Assembly (NCBI GenBank): GCA_022793675.1 | Contig: JAAWDH010000007.1 | Coordinates: 1 to 64,000 of the forward strand | DNA length: 64,000 nucleotides | Reading direction: 5' to 3' | Origin: Oscillospiraceae bacterium | GTDB lineage: Bacteria; Bacillota; Clostridia; Oscillospirales; Ruminococcaceae | Part shown: piece by piece, positions 5,998 through 14,197 of the stretch | How positions within the stretch are numbered: position 1 is the first letter of the stretch | Layout of the letters: each line of letters begins with the position of its first letter | Program-made: the position numbers and the translations under genes | The notes under the pieces: generated by a model | What the model was told of the DNA's origin: nothing | Seen by the model: only the letters and a program-made list of their open reading frames with translations | Databases searched by the model: none

Positions 5998-7161
5998 GTG
6001 GAAATTGCAAGAAATAAAGCGCCAGAAACCCAGATAACCGATCCCAATTATTTAAGCTGTATCTGTGTTGATGAGAAAGGGCGGACGAAAACGGTAATCT
6101 CTACAGCAGAACGGGCGGCGTTTGTGACCCTGTCCGACAGCGCTGGCCGGATTTATGGCGAGGTCAGCAATATCTGCGAGCCCTTCGACTTCACCGCCCA
6201 CGTCTTCTATCTCCCGGAAGGGACGCTGGACAGCCCTGTCACCGTCCATTTTGTCAACCTGATGGACAAGTCAGCGTATTTTGCCGCCGCCGGGGACTGT
6301 GGCAGCGCGACCTTAACCCCTGACCGCGTCAAGCGGACAAACTTTGCAGCTGTTATTGCCGAGACCGACCGCCATATTCAACCGGTTTCGGTAACCGAAA
6401 CGGCCGTCTGTGACGGCGTGCGCTGCAAAGAGCTTATCTGCACCCGTGACGACGGCGCGCCTGTACTGATGTACGCCCTGTTTGTCGACCCGTCAAAAGC
6501 CGGCTTTTCAGCTGGCACAGCTTTTGACGGCTATGCGCCCGGCGTAAAAATCCAGACCGTTAAAGGCCAAGCTGAGGCGGCTATCGCCAATGGCCGGCGG
6601 GTTGTCGCCGCCACCAATGCCGACTTTTACGATATGTTTGGCACCTGTACCCCTTCCGGTCTCTGCGTCAAAGACGGACGGACTGTCTCCAACGGCACGA
6701 CCATCCGCAATTTCTTTGGCATGGACATGAACGGCCGGCCGGTGATCGGGAATTTTGCCGATAACCCCGAGCTTTACGGTCAGCTTTCCTGTGCAGTGGG
6801 CGGACGGGAAATTTTCCTTGAGGACGGCGAAATTGCCGACATCTCCCCCTGCGAGCCTTTCAGCTTTGTCTCCCATCCCCGCACTGCCGCCGGCATCTGC
6901 GAAAATGGCGAGGCCGTGCTCTTAGTAGTGGACGGGCGCATCCCTGAACGCTCCAACGGCGCGTCGCTGGTTGACCTTGCCCGTGTTATGCAGTCCTTCC
7001 ACGTAAAGCGCGCCATCAACCTGGACGGCGGCGGCTCCTCCACCTTCCTGATTATGAAAGAGGGAGAGTTGACCATGCTCAACCGCCCCGCCGACCTGAT
7101 CCGCCCCACCGAACCGCTGATCCGCGAAATTTACAATTCGCTGCAGGTGATACAGTACTAA
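5998..7161 (+). CDS. NAGPA/DUF2233 phosphodiester glycosidase-domain protein
   Basis: A 387-residue protein, GTG start at 5998 preceded by AAAGGAG. The C-terminal half (about 170-387) has the phosphodiester-glycosidase (NAGPA, DUF2233) pattern: GVKIQTVKGQAEAAIANGRR, AATNADFYDMFGTCTPSGLC, FFGMDMNGRPVIG, and INLDGGGSSTFLI near the end. The N-terminal 165 residues look beta-rich and are not assigned. There is no signal peptide, unusual since many bacterial relatives are exported. Family members cleave GlcNAc-phosphodiester or related sugar links; the substrate here is unknown. A strong terminator follows. Confidence 0.8.
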   Translation: MEIARNKAPETQITDPNYLSCICVDEKGRTKTVISTAERAAFVTLSDSAGRIYGEVSNICEPFDFTAHVFYLPEGTLDSPVTVHFVNLMDKSAYFAAAGDCGSATLTPDRVKRTNFAAVIAETDRHIQPVSVTETAVCDGVRCKELICTRDDGAPVLMYALFVDPSKAGFSAGTAFDGYAPGVKIQTVKGQAEAAIANGRRVVAATNADFYDMFGTCTPSGLCVKDGRTVSNGTTIRNFFGMDMNGRPVIGNFADNPELYGQLSCAVGGREIFLEDGEIADISPCEPFSFVSHPRTAAGICENGEAVLLVVDGRIPERSNGASLVDLARVMQSFHVKRAINLDGGGSSTFLIMKEGELTMLNRPADLIRPTEPLIREIYNSLQVIQY

Positions 7162-7178
7162 GGCTTGCCCCCCTTCCC

Positions 7179-7209
7179 GTCTGCCAGGTTTTCTGGCAGA
7201 CGGTTTTTT
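7179..7209 (+). terminator. Terminator of the hydrogenase-Nudix-NAGPA group
   Basis: CGTCTGCCAG, four-base loop, CTGGCAGACG, then GTTTTTT: a 10-bp perfect stem with a U tract 17 bases after the stop. Confidence 0.93.
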
Positions 7210-7287
7210 CTGCTGACCGAACCTTTTAACGGCTTTTTCCGTCTATATCTATGAACCGGTTTTATAGGATCCAAAAGGAGGGATGGG

Positions 7288-8595
7288 ATGGAAGATTTTA
7301 TAACCCTGCTCGTCCGCCACCGCAGCGCGGCGGAAAGCCTTGTCCGCTTCAAGCTGCCCCACAAAGCCGACGCCGACGACCTGCTGCAGGAGGTTTATCT
7401 GGCGGCCTGGCGAAATTTCCCGCAGCTGAAAAACAAAGCGGCGTTCAAGCCTTGGCTGCTGGCTATTGCCCGGCGCAAATGCAGCGACTATTTCCGGAAA
7501 AAAACGGCGCAGCTGGAACTCTCGTTAGAAGGGCTGCCGGATAAGGCGCTGGCCGACGGCCGGCTGGGCAAGGCCGAGGTGGATGGAGAGCAGGCAGAAG
7601 CTGTCCGGGAAACGCTGGCGCTACTGGGCGGCAAAGACAGGCAAATCCTACGCCTTTATTTCTGGGAAGGCCTGCCGCAGGCGGAAATTGCCGCGCAGCT
7701 GCAAATCCCCATTGGGACTGTCAAAAGCCGCCTTTATGCTGCAAAGCAGCATTTCAAAGCCCAATACCCCTATCCTTTCGCCCGCCCCAAATTAAGCAAA
7801 GGAGAGGTTACGATGAAAAAACTGCCAAAATTGCTGCCTGAATACCGGATTGAGGCTTTAGACGGGCCGGCCTTCCCGGTCAAATGGGAGGAGCTAAGCT
7901 GGTTTGTCGTCCCCAGGCTGGAGGAAGCCCTTTCCTGGGGGATGTATGATATGCCTTCACGGGAATGCAGCCATATTTATGATATGAAGGTCACCGGCAA
8001 GGCGCGCATCCATGGCATAGAAGGGGTAGAGCTGACAGCGAGGGAATCGCCCTTTTCGGATAAGAAAGAGGTCATCGAACGTACCTTTATTGCCGAGCTG
8101 ACCGACACCCACTGCCGATTCCTGGCTGCTTTCCGCAACGACAACGGGGTGCGCAGCTATCTGACCTTCTTAGATGGCGACGCTTTTATGAATATCTGGG
8201 GCTTTGGCGAAGACAACTGCGGCACCGAAACAAGCCTCTTTGCCAAAGGGCTGATCCGTCGGGAAGGCGACACCCTGACTGTAGCCGCCAATCACCCATA
8301 TCTTCAGGATTTAGTTGGACGCTATCGAATTACCATCGGCGAACGGAGCTTCGACACTGTCTGCCGCATCGAAATAAACGCCCCGCAGGAAGGGCTGCTT
8401 AACGGGGTACTGGCTGAACACTTTATTGATAAAAACGGCAAAACCATACTCTGGCGGCGCTATAACCGCAGCGACTGGGCAATCGACCATTACAAAACCC
8501 CTTGGGAGCAGCAGCTGCCGGATAACCAGCGCCTTATCGTCAACGGCAATACCTATATCCATTGGTACGACTGTGTAACAGATTATATCTTCTAA
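7288..8595 (+). CDS. ECF-type sigma factor fused to an unknown C-terminal domain
   Basis: A 435-residue protein; AGGAGG precedes ATG 7288. Residues 1-170 are a sigma-70 factor: region 2 (ADADDLLQEVYLAAWRNFPQL, FKPWLLAIARRKCSDYFRKK) and region 4 (LLGGKDRQILRLYFWEGLPQ, AEIAAQLQIPIGTVKSRLYA). From about residue 176 an unrelated 260-residue domain follows, with no family I recognise, containing SHIYDMKVTGKARIHGIEGV and ending NTYIHWYDCVTDYIF. The junction is notable: AAAGGAGAGG and an in-frame ATG (7813) sit exactly between the two parts, so the second domain may also be made alone. It may sense a signal controlling the sigma part; that is inference. Confidence 0.82.
   Translation: MEDFITLLVRHRSAAESLVRFKLPHKADADDLLQEVYLAAWRNFPQLKNKAAFKPWLLAIARRKCSDYFRKKTAQLELSLEGLPDKALADGRLGKAEVDGEQAEAVRETLALLGGKDRQILRLYFWEGLPQAEIAAQLQIPIGTVKSRLYAAKQHFKAQYPYPFARPKLSKGEVTMKKLPKLLPEYRIEALDGPAFPVKWEELSWFVVPRLEEALSWGMYDMPSRECSHIYDMKVTGKARIHGIEGVELTARESPFSDKKEVIERTFIAELTDTHCRFLAAFRNDNGVRSYLTFLDGDAFMNIWGFGEDNCGTETSLFAKGLIRREGDTLTVAANHPYLQDLVGRYRITIGERSFDTVCRIEINAPQEGLLNGVLAEHFIDKNGKTILWRRYNRSDWAIDHYKTPWEQQLPDNQRLIVNGNTYIHWYDCVTDYIF
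7798..7815 (+). promoter_or_regulatory. In-frame internal ribosome-binding site and start codon
   Basis: AAAGGAGAGG at 7798-7807 followed by ATG 7813, in the same frame as the sigma factor and at the domain junction. It predicts a separate 260-residue product starting MKKLPKLLPEYRI. Confidence 0.55.
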
Positions 8596-8610
8596 TACGG
8601 CAGCACAGAT

Positions 8611-8643
8611 TTGGGCGGGCCTGGTATAACCAGGCCCGCCCAA
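8611..8643. terminator. Perfect 15-bp hairpin between convergent genes
   Basis: TTGGGCGGGCCTGGT, loop ATA, ACCAGGCCCGCCCAA. It lies between the sigma-fusion gene and the DUF3006 mini-gene on the other strand. It has no U tract on either side, so strength as an intrinsic terminator is uncertain. Confidence 0.7.
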
Positions 8644-8655
8644 ACAGCTGCACCA

Positions 8656-8817
8656 TCATAAAAGGCGATAGCTGAACATTTCGCAAATAAGCCTGCTGCC
8701 CTCCTCAATCTCTATGGGCAGCAGCGCCCTTGCCACCAGGTTTTCATTGCCTTGTTCATCAAGAAGCAAGGCATAATCGCCATCCAACTGCTTAACCGTA
8801 TATACGACTGGCTCCAT
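8656..8817 (-). CDS. DUF3006-like small protein
   Basis: A 53-residue gene too short for usual ORF cut-offs: ATG 8817 preceded by GGGGGGA, stop at 8656. The product starts MEPVVYTVKQLDGDYALLL, continues DEQGNENLVARALLPIEIEE, and ends RLICEMFSYRLL. The short beta-barrel pattern (V-D-R/Q-hydrophobic-G-D-Y-A-hydrophobic-L, then LP...EG) is that of DUF3006 proteins, which often accompany metallo-hydrolase genes in Firmicutes. It starts 15 bases after the metallophosphoesterase stop in the same direction, so they form an operon. Function is unknown; a regulatory or ligand-binding role is only a guess. Confidence 0.75.
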   Translation of the reverse strand: MEPVVYTVKQLDGDYALLLDEQGNENLVARALLPIEIEEGSRLICEMFSYRLL

Positions 8818-8832
8818 CTATATCCCCCCTTT

Positions 8833-9582
8833 TCAACATACCTGGACAATTTCTTCATAAAGCAGCGCAAACTTGCCGCCAATCGCTTTATCGTCGTGAT
8901 AATGGCCGAAAAACCAGCAGTCAAAGCAGCAGCGCTGCCGTACCTCTTCAAGGAAATCGGTCAATGGGTCTGCTTCGGCTTTCTCACCGAGCAGCGCCTT
9001 CTGCACTGCCGACGGCGCGCAGTGGGTGACAATATAATCCACCGCCCATCCATGCTTTTCCAGGTTTTCCCGCGCAGTTTGATACTCTGCCCCGCTGGGC
9101 AGCTCCTGCCTCCACCAGGTCAGGCGGTTAATCCGGAACAGCGCCCCTGCTGCCCGCAGTTCAGCCTCTTTGTCCTTCAGATCAGGGTCGTACCGCTCCA
9201 AAATCCCGTCGGAGATATCATGGGAACGCGCGCCGCCCATCGTAAAAAAGGTTTTGCCTTCCAATGTAAAGACCTGCCCCCGCATCAGATGGAGGATGTG
9301 GGGGCGGATGACCTGTACCCGGCCGCCCTGCCACTCCCTTTCGGGATATTGGGCCAGCAGGTCGTAATTTTCATGGTTGCCTGAAACAAACAACGTGGTA
9401 AACGGCCGGCTTTCCAACCAGTCCAACTGCTTCTGTTCCTTCTTTTTCCCATCCCAAATGCCGCCGAAATCGCCGCAAATCAACAGATAATCCTCCCGGC
9501 TAAGTTCATCCAAATCAGGGAACACGCCTTCCGTCAGTCGGGAAAAATCGCCGTGGGTGTCGCCAGTGATAAAAACCGCCAC
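8833..9582 (-). CDS. Calcineurin-like metallophosphoesterase
   Basis: A 249-residue protein from GTG 9582, with GGAGGGCGGTG upstream; an ATG at 9600 is also in frame, and the open frame extends to 9663 but that extra sequence does not fit the family. All metal-ligand motifs of the calcineurin fold are present in order: GDTHGDF, CGDFGGIWD, GNHENYD, THCAPS and GHYHDD. It hydrolyses phosphomono- or diesters with a two-metal centre, in the cytoplasm, as there is no signal peptide. Small phage-like or RNA-end-directed phosphoesterases share this length. The DUF3006-like gene follows in the same operon. Confidence 0.88.
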   Translation of the reverse strand: MAVFITGDTHGDFSRLTEGVFPDLDELSREDYLLICGDFGGIWDGKKKEQKQLDWLESRPFTTLFVSGNHENYDLLAQYPEREWQGGRVQVIRPHILHLMRGQVFTLEGKTFFTMGGARSHDISDGILERYDPDLKDKEAELRAAGALFRINRLTWWRQELPSGAEYQTARENLEKHGWAVDYIVTHCAPSAVQKALLGEKAEADPLTDFLEEVRQRCCFDCWFFGHYHDDKAIGGKFALLYEEIVQVC

Positions 9583-9779
9583 AATTTCACCGCCCTCCAT
9601 TTTGCTTTCTATCAGTATAGCATTTTTTCCCTCAAGAAGCAACAGTGTTAAAAGCAAGGGCATTCAAGCTGGGAAAAAATATATCTGAAAACAGGATGAC
9701 TTTTTTGATAAATTATGCTATTATGATATAGGAAGATACCACCCATTCTCAACTGCGGATTCGTGAGGGAAATTATTTA

Positions 9780-10439
9780 ATGAAAAAGAAACTATTATTG
9801 CTAGGCCTTATTGGGACGATGCTTTTGACTGCATCGCCAACAACTGCATTATCAGAAGAAGCTGCGCCAAGTATTGAAAACCCGGAACCAGTTACCATAG
9901 AAGAAATCCTTTCTTTTTATGAAAACACTGTCAACGACCCTGCATGGCGTCAGCTTTCAAGCCGCGCTAAAATGGGGGAAGCGCTGCAAATCCCTGAAGA
10001 GATGCTCTCCAATATGGATACCGTTGTTCTCGCCCAAGCCGTTTTGCACTACCCCTATTTTATGGATGTATATGCCTTTGACGACATCCAATCAGGCGTA
10101 GAAGTGATGTACGATACATTCAATGGAATGCGGGAATTGACAATACGATCCGACGCAGCAGAAACCTTACTGGAAATTTACGAAAATACGCCTGTGGACG
10201 GGACGATATTTGGCCTGACAAATATCGAAGTCCTTCTAGCGCAGCCTTTTGTCATCGAAGCTTTACCAGAAGATAAATTGTCCCAGCTTTTAGAGCACAC
10301 TCTTATAAAGTATAAAGAAAAGGCAGCGTCGCCTGTTTACGGCGGGTTTTCAGAAACAATGTTTTACCGGGTTGCAGGCAGCGTGTTGGATGACCCGGAT
10401 CTGCTTGCTAAAATTCTCGCGGCATCGCCTATTGAATGA
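9780..10439 (+). CDS. Secreted protein of unknown function
   Basis: A 219-residue protein with a clear signal peptide (MKKKLLLLGLIGTMLLTASP, cleavage near TALSEEAAPS). The mature part is acidic and helical, with repeated-looking segments of a 'LLEIYENTPVDGTIFGLTNI' type and no Cys pair except none that I can place. No family is recognised. GC content is lower than the neighbours, suggesting later acquisition. A TTGATA/TATGAT-like promoter region lies at about 9700-9730 and a terminator follows directly, so it is a single-gene unit. There is no lipobox, so it is probably released or held at the wall non-covalently. Confidence 0.75.
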   Translation: MKKKLLLLGLIGTMLLTASPTTALSEEAAPSIENPEPVTIEEILSFYENTVNDPAWRQLSSRAKMGEALQIPEEMLSNMDTVVLAQAVLHYPYFMDVYAFDDIQSGVEVMYDTFNGMRELTIRSDAAETLLEIYENTPVDGTIFGLTNIEVLLAQPFVIEALPEDKLSQLLEHTLIKYKEKAASPVYGGFSETMFYRVAGSVLDDPDLLAKILAASPIE

Positions 10440-10442
10440 TTA

Positions 10443-10476
10443 AAAGCCTGAAACTTTTGGCTTCAGGCTTTCATTT
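10443..10476 (+). terminator. Terminator of the secreted-protein gene
   Basis: AAAGCCTGAA, nine-base loop, TTCAGGCTTT then CATTT, directly after the stop codon. Confidence 0.8.
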
Positions 10477-10585
10477 GCTGGAAAAGGGGATTTCGCTTGC
10501 CATAGAAAAGCTCGCCCCTGATCCCCGCGATTTTTTCAAAAAATCGCGTAAAACATTTTTTCCTTGGCAATCTCGGGGAACTACG

Positions 10586-11470
10586 CTACCCTTTGATTGA
10601 CCCCATCATGATGCCCTTTTCAAAGAACCGCTGCACCATCGGGTACAGGATCAGCAGCGGCGCTGCCGATACGACGATAATCGCGTACTTCAAGGCGGCG
10701 TAGATCAGCACCGTCGTCATATCGTCAACGCCGGAGGTCTCGGCCATATCGCCCATCTGAGAAAGGACGAGGATCTGCCGCAAGAAAACCTGCAGCGGGA
10801 AATATTTTGTGTCGCGCAGGTACATCATCGCGTCAAAATAGGAGTTCCAATGGCCGACTAAGTAATAAAGGGTGATGACGACGAGGATCGGCTTGCTGAC
10901 TGGCAGCACGATTTTTAACATCGTGCCAATCGGGCTGCTGCCGTCAATGCTGGCGGCCTCCCGCAGTGAGCCTGGCACCGAATTGATAAAATAATTGCGC
11001 ATAATCAACATATTGGTGGCGTTAATGGCCCCAGGCAGAATAATTGCCAGCGGGTTATTCAACAGCCCCAAGTTTTTGACGTTAATATAAGAAGGAATCA
11101 TGCCGCCGGAAAAGAACATCGTAAAGGTAATAAAAAAAGTCACAAAATTACGCCCCTTCAGGTCTGGCAGGGACAGCGGATAGGCGGCCATAATGGTCAG
11201 TACCACGTTGGTCAGCGTACCGAAAAAGGCGTAAAGGACAGTGTTGCGGTAGCCAATCAGAATATTGGCGCTTTTGAAAACCCGCGAATAAGCGGTCAGG
11301 GTTGGCTCGACTGGCCAAAGCCAGACCTTGCCGCTCAGAATGTGCACGGGGTTGGAAACAGAGGCACTTACCACATAAATCAGCGGATAGATGGTGACAA
11401 TGGCGATAATTAGCGTAATCAGGTTGATGACCCACTGGAAGAGCCGGTCTTTCTGGTTATTGTTCAGCAT
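10586..11470 (-). CDS. Carbohydrate ABC transporter permease (LplC/YtcP type)
   Basis: A 294-residue membrane protein with about six transmembrane helices starting at FQWVINLITLIIAIVTIYPL. The cytoplasmic EAA loop REAASIDGSSPIGTMLKIVL binds the ABC ATPase. The family is the CUT1 MalG-like permease subgroup used for oligosaccharides (LplC, YtcP, YesQ relatives). AAAGGAGGGG precedes ATG 11470; the partner permease ends 13 bases upstream. No ATPase gene is in the operon, typical of CUT1 systems that share one MsmX-type ATPase encoded elsewhere. Substrate is unknown. Confidence 0.92.
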   Translation of the reverse strand: MLNNNQKDRLFQWVINLITLIIAIVTIYPLIYVVSASVSNPVHILSGKVWLWPVEPTLTAYSRVFKSANILIGYRNTVLYAFFGTLTNVVLTIMAAYPLSLPDLKGRNFVTFFITFTMFFSGGMIPSYINVKNLGLLNNPLAIILPGAINATNMLIMRNYFINSVPGSLREAASIDGSSPIGTMLKIVLPVSKPILVVITLYYLVGHWNSYFDAMMYLRDTKYFPLQVFLRQILVLSQMGDMAETSGVDDMTTVLIYAALKYAIIVVSAAPLLILYPMVQRFFEKGIMMGSIKG

Positions 11471-11483
11471 GGTTGCCCCTCCT

Positions 11484-12404
11484 TTACCATAGGCTCGTCT
11501 CGGTCAGCTTTTTGGAGATGCTGTTGACGGTAATCAACAGGATAAAACTGATGACAGAATTAAATAGGCCGATGGCCGTCGCATAGTCATACTCCAGCCG
11601 CTCCAGACCGATCTTATAGGTGTAGGTCGAGATGACTTCAGACACAGCAAGGTTCAAATCCGTCTGCATGACATAAACCTTCTCAAAGCCAATGTTCAGC
11701 ACCCGCCCGCACTCCAAAATCAGCATGATGACAATCGTCGGCACAATCCCCGGCAGGGTGATATAAAACAGCTGCTGCAAACGGCTCGCGCCGTCCACCC
11801 TAGCCGCTTCATAAATCTCCTGGTCAATGGCGGCCAAGGCTGAGATAAAGATAATCGCGTTCCATCCGGCGTTCTGCCAGATACCAGAGATAATATACAT
11901 CATCCTAAAATAACGCCCGCTCCCCATCAGATAAAGCGGTTCTTTGGCCAGCCCCAGATTGACAAGCAAGGTATTGACAATGCCGGTGGAGGTGGAGCAC
12001 ATAGCCATCAGCATTGCGACGACAACGATGGTGGAGATAAAGTGCGGGGCATAGGTGATGGTCTGCATCGTCTTTTTCAGCCTAGGGCTGCGCAGCTCGT
12101 TAAAGACCAGCGCCAGAAAAATCGGAAAGGGGAAACAGAAAATCAGCGACAAAAAACTCAGCCATAAGGTATTGCTGATAGTCGGCCAACAGTTGGGGCT
12201 GGTAAAAAAACGGATGAAATGCTTAAAGCCCACCCATTCGCTCCCCCACATACCGACCCGGAGCTTATAGTCCCGGAAGGCGATCTGCACGCCGAACATC
12301 GGGACATATTTGAAGATAATATAATAGGCGATTACGGGGAGCAGCAATAGGTAAAGCTGCCAGTATTTAGCCAGCGCCTTGCGCCAGGATGCAGATAATT
12401 TCAT
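11484..12404 (-). CDS. Carbohydrate ABC transporter permease (LplB/YtcQ-partner type)
   Basis: A 306-residue permease from ATG 12404, preceded by GGAGG; the frame is open further upstream but that part covers an intergenic hairpin. Helices start at WQLYLLLLPVIAYYIIFKYV; the EAA loop is YEAARVDGASRLQQLFYITL. It resembles the MalF-like CUT1 subunits LplB/YteP, and pairs with the permease immediately downstream to form the transmembrane channel, receiving substrate from the lipoprotein encoded upstream. Expression is probably lower than that of the binding protein because a hairpin lies between them. Confidence 0.92.
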   Translation of the reverse strand: MKLSASWRKALAKYWQLYLLLLPVIAYYIIFKYVPMFGVQIAFRDYKLRVGMWGSEWVGFKHFIRFFTSPNCWPTISNTLWLSFLSLIFCFPFPIFLALVFNELRSPRLKKTMQTITYAPHFISTIVVVAMLMAMCSTSTGIVNTLLVNLGLAKEPLYLMGSGRYFRMMYIISGIWQNAGWNAIIFISALAAIDQEIYEAARVDGASRLQQLFYITLPGIVPTIVIMLILECGRVLNIGFEKVYVMQTDLNLAVSEVISTYTYKIGLERLEYDYATAIGLFNSVISFILLITVNSISKKLTETSLW

Positions 12405-12438
12405 GTTGTCGCCTCCAGGTAGAAAAATATAACAGAAT

Positions 12439-12468
12439 ATGCTGCGGGAACCGCGATTCCCGCAGCAT
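12439..12468 (-). terminator. Intergenic hairpin after the solute-binding protein gene
   Basis: ATGCTGCGGGAA and TTCCCGCAGCAT form a perfect 12-bp stem with a six-base loop. No U tract follows. Such hairpins between binding-protein and permease genes usually protect the upstream mRNA or partly terminate, giving more binding protein than permease. Confidence 0.75.
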
Positions 12469-12489
12469 ACAAGCGCGTTCTGTTTAGAG

Positions 12490-14169
12490 TTAGAATTTGG
12501 AGCTGTCGCCATAGACGCGGGTCAATGCGCTGGTGTAGGCGTCGATGACCTTGTCGGCGTCCATCGACTCAATCTGGGCCACAAAGCTGTTCCACCATTC
12601 ATCGGTCAGCTGAACCTCGCCGGCAACAATCTGGGCGGTGGAACTGGTGATATAGGACTTGATGTCGTCATGGATGGTACCGATGACTTCGTTTTCCTCA
12701 TCAGTCCAGGCAAAGAAGGGCCAGATGGTGTCGCTGGCGTAATCCAGCAGCGCGGAAGCCGTCGCCGCAGGCTCGGCTTCATATTCGCCGCCCCAAAGGT
12801 TATCGAGCATGACAGCAGGGTTGCGCCCGCCCGGCCACATTGCAAACTGGGCGATAAAGGAGTCCTGGGTCATTTCAGCCGTACGGGTGGCCTGCGTCTC
12901 ATCCGTATATCCCAGCGTACCGTCGGACTTTTTCTCCCAGTTGACGCCTTCAACGCCGGCATGGTAGAACAAGGAGCCTTCCTCGCTGTAGAAGTAGTCG
13001 GCCCATTGCAGGGCACGTTCAGGGTATTCGCAGTCGGCGGTGATGGCAAAGTTGCCCACAGAGTGCAGCACCGAACGGACATTGGAGGCAATGTCATAGC
13101 CGTCAGGGCCGGCGGGCCAAAGCTTTAGGCCTTCCCAGTCATCCACATATTCGGTGGGGACATTGTAAAGGGTGGTGTCCATAATGACGCCCAACTTCTG
13201 CTCAGCCGCCAGAACCGACACATTTTTGACGCCTTCGGTAAAGATTTCAGGGTAAACGACGCCATTCTGGTACATTTTGGCCATGAACTCTAGGAATTTG
13301 CGGTAATTTTCAGTCGCTGCAAAAATCCGCACCTCATGGGTTTCGGGGTCGGCATCGACGATGTCGTGGTGAGCGCCGCGGGTGCGCAGGCCGAAGCTGC
13401 CGTGGAAGCCGGTATAGAAGCTGGAACCAGCGATAAAGGGGATCTCGTCCTTCTGGCCGTTGCCGTTATAATCAGCGTCCCGCATAGCCACCAGCATATC
13501 GTAGAATTCGTCCATGGTCTTGGGCAGTTCGACTTCAGCGGCTGCGAGGGCCTTTTTGTTGATGTAAAGCTTGGTGGGGGCGCGCATAGCCGGGCTCAGG
13601 ATCACCTGGGGCAGGCCGTAGATGCCGCCTTCCGGGGAGGTAATCGCCTGGGCGATGCCGTCGTTCTCATCCATCAGCTTCTTGAAATTGGGGGCGTACT
13701 CGTCGATATATCCCGACAGGTCGACAAGGATCCCCTGGGAACCCCAATCGCTCAAGTTGGTGTTGCTGATCGAGCCTTTGAGGATAACATCAGGCAGCGT
13801 GTCACTGGCAATAGCGGCCGCGAGGGTGTTATTGAAGACGCCAGGGTCGACGTTTTCCCATTCGATATGGATGTTGGTCATTTCCTCATAGGCCATCATA
13901 TTGCCTACCTGCCCGAAATCCTGGTTGGGATAGAAGCTGGGGGTACGGGCGAGCACGCGCAGGGTGATGGGGTCGCCCGAAACAGGGCCGCTTCCTGCCC
14001 CCGGCGCAGAGGAAGACTCCGAGCCGCCGGAGGAAGAAGGCTCGCTGCTCTGGGGGGTAGAACTGTTTGGCGCAGAGCTTTGCGGAGTGCCGCTGCTGCT
14101 ATTGCAGGAGGCCAAGGAAGCCGCTGTCAGCATAGCTGTAACCAATGCGATAATTCTCTTTGATTTCAT
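12490..14169 (-). CDS. Extracellular solute-binding lipoprotein of the sugar ABC importer
   Basis: A 559-residue lipoprotein. The signal peptide ends in the lipobox LASC (Cys22), followed by a Ser/Pro/Gly-rich linker to about residue 65, then a family-1 type solute-binding fold (TLRVLARTPSFYPNQDFGQ onward). Its length fits the LplA/YtcQ group of large binding proteins for oligosaccharides. It captures substrate outside the membrane and delivers it to the permease pair encoded downstream. GGAG and ATG 14169 lie 28 bases after the DUF1868 gene stop, so both are on one transcript, under the tandem promoters at 15101-15248. Confidence 0.93.
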   Translation of the reverse strand: MKSKRIIALVTAMLTAASLASCNSSSGTPQSSAPNSSTPQSSEPSSSGGSESSSAPGAGSGPVSGDPITLRVLARTPSFYPNQDFGQVGNMMAYEEMTNIHIEWENVDPGVFNNTLAAAIASDTLPDVILKGSISNTNLSDWGSQGILVDLSGYIDEYAPNFKKLMDENDGIAQAITSPEGGIYGLPQVILSPAMRAPTKLYINKKALAAAEVELPKTMDEFYDMLVAMRDADYNGNGQKDEIPFIAGSSFYTGFHGSFGLRTRGAHHDIVDADPETHEVRIFAATENYRKFLEFMAKMYQNGVVYPEIFTEGVKNVSVLAAEQKLGVIMDTTLYNVPTEYVDDWEGLKLWPAGPDGYDIASNVRSVLHSVGNFAITADCEYPERALQWADYFYSEEGSLFYHAGVEGVNWEKKSDGTLGYTDETQATRTAEMTQDSFIAQFAMWPGGRNPAVMLDNLWGGEYEAEPAATASALLDYASDTIWPFFAWTDEENEVIGTIHDDIKSYITSSTAQIVAGEVQLTDEWWNSFVAQIESMDADKVIDAYTSALTRVYGDSSKF

Positions 14170-14197
14170 AATGGTTCTCCTTTGCGTTCAGGGTAGT

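Noticed and set aside
12439..14163. Long plus-strand frames opposite the solute-binding protein gene
   Set aside because: Shadow frames; the minus-strand lipoprotein has signal peptide, lipobox, ribosome-binding site and family match.
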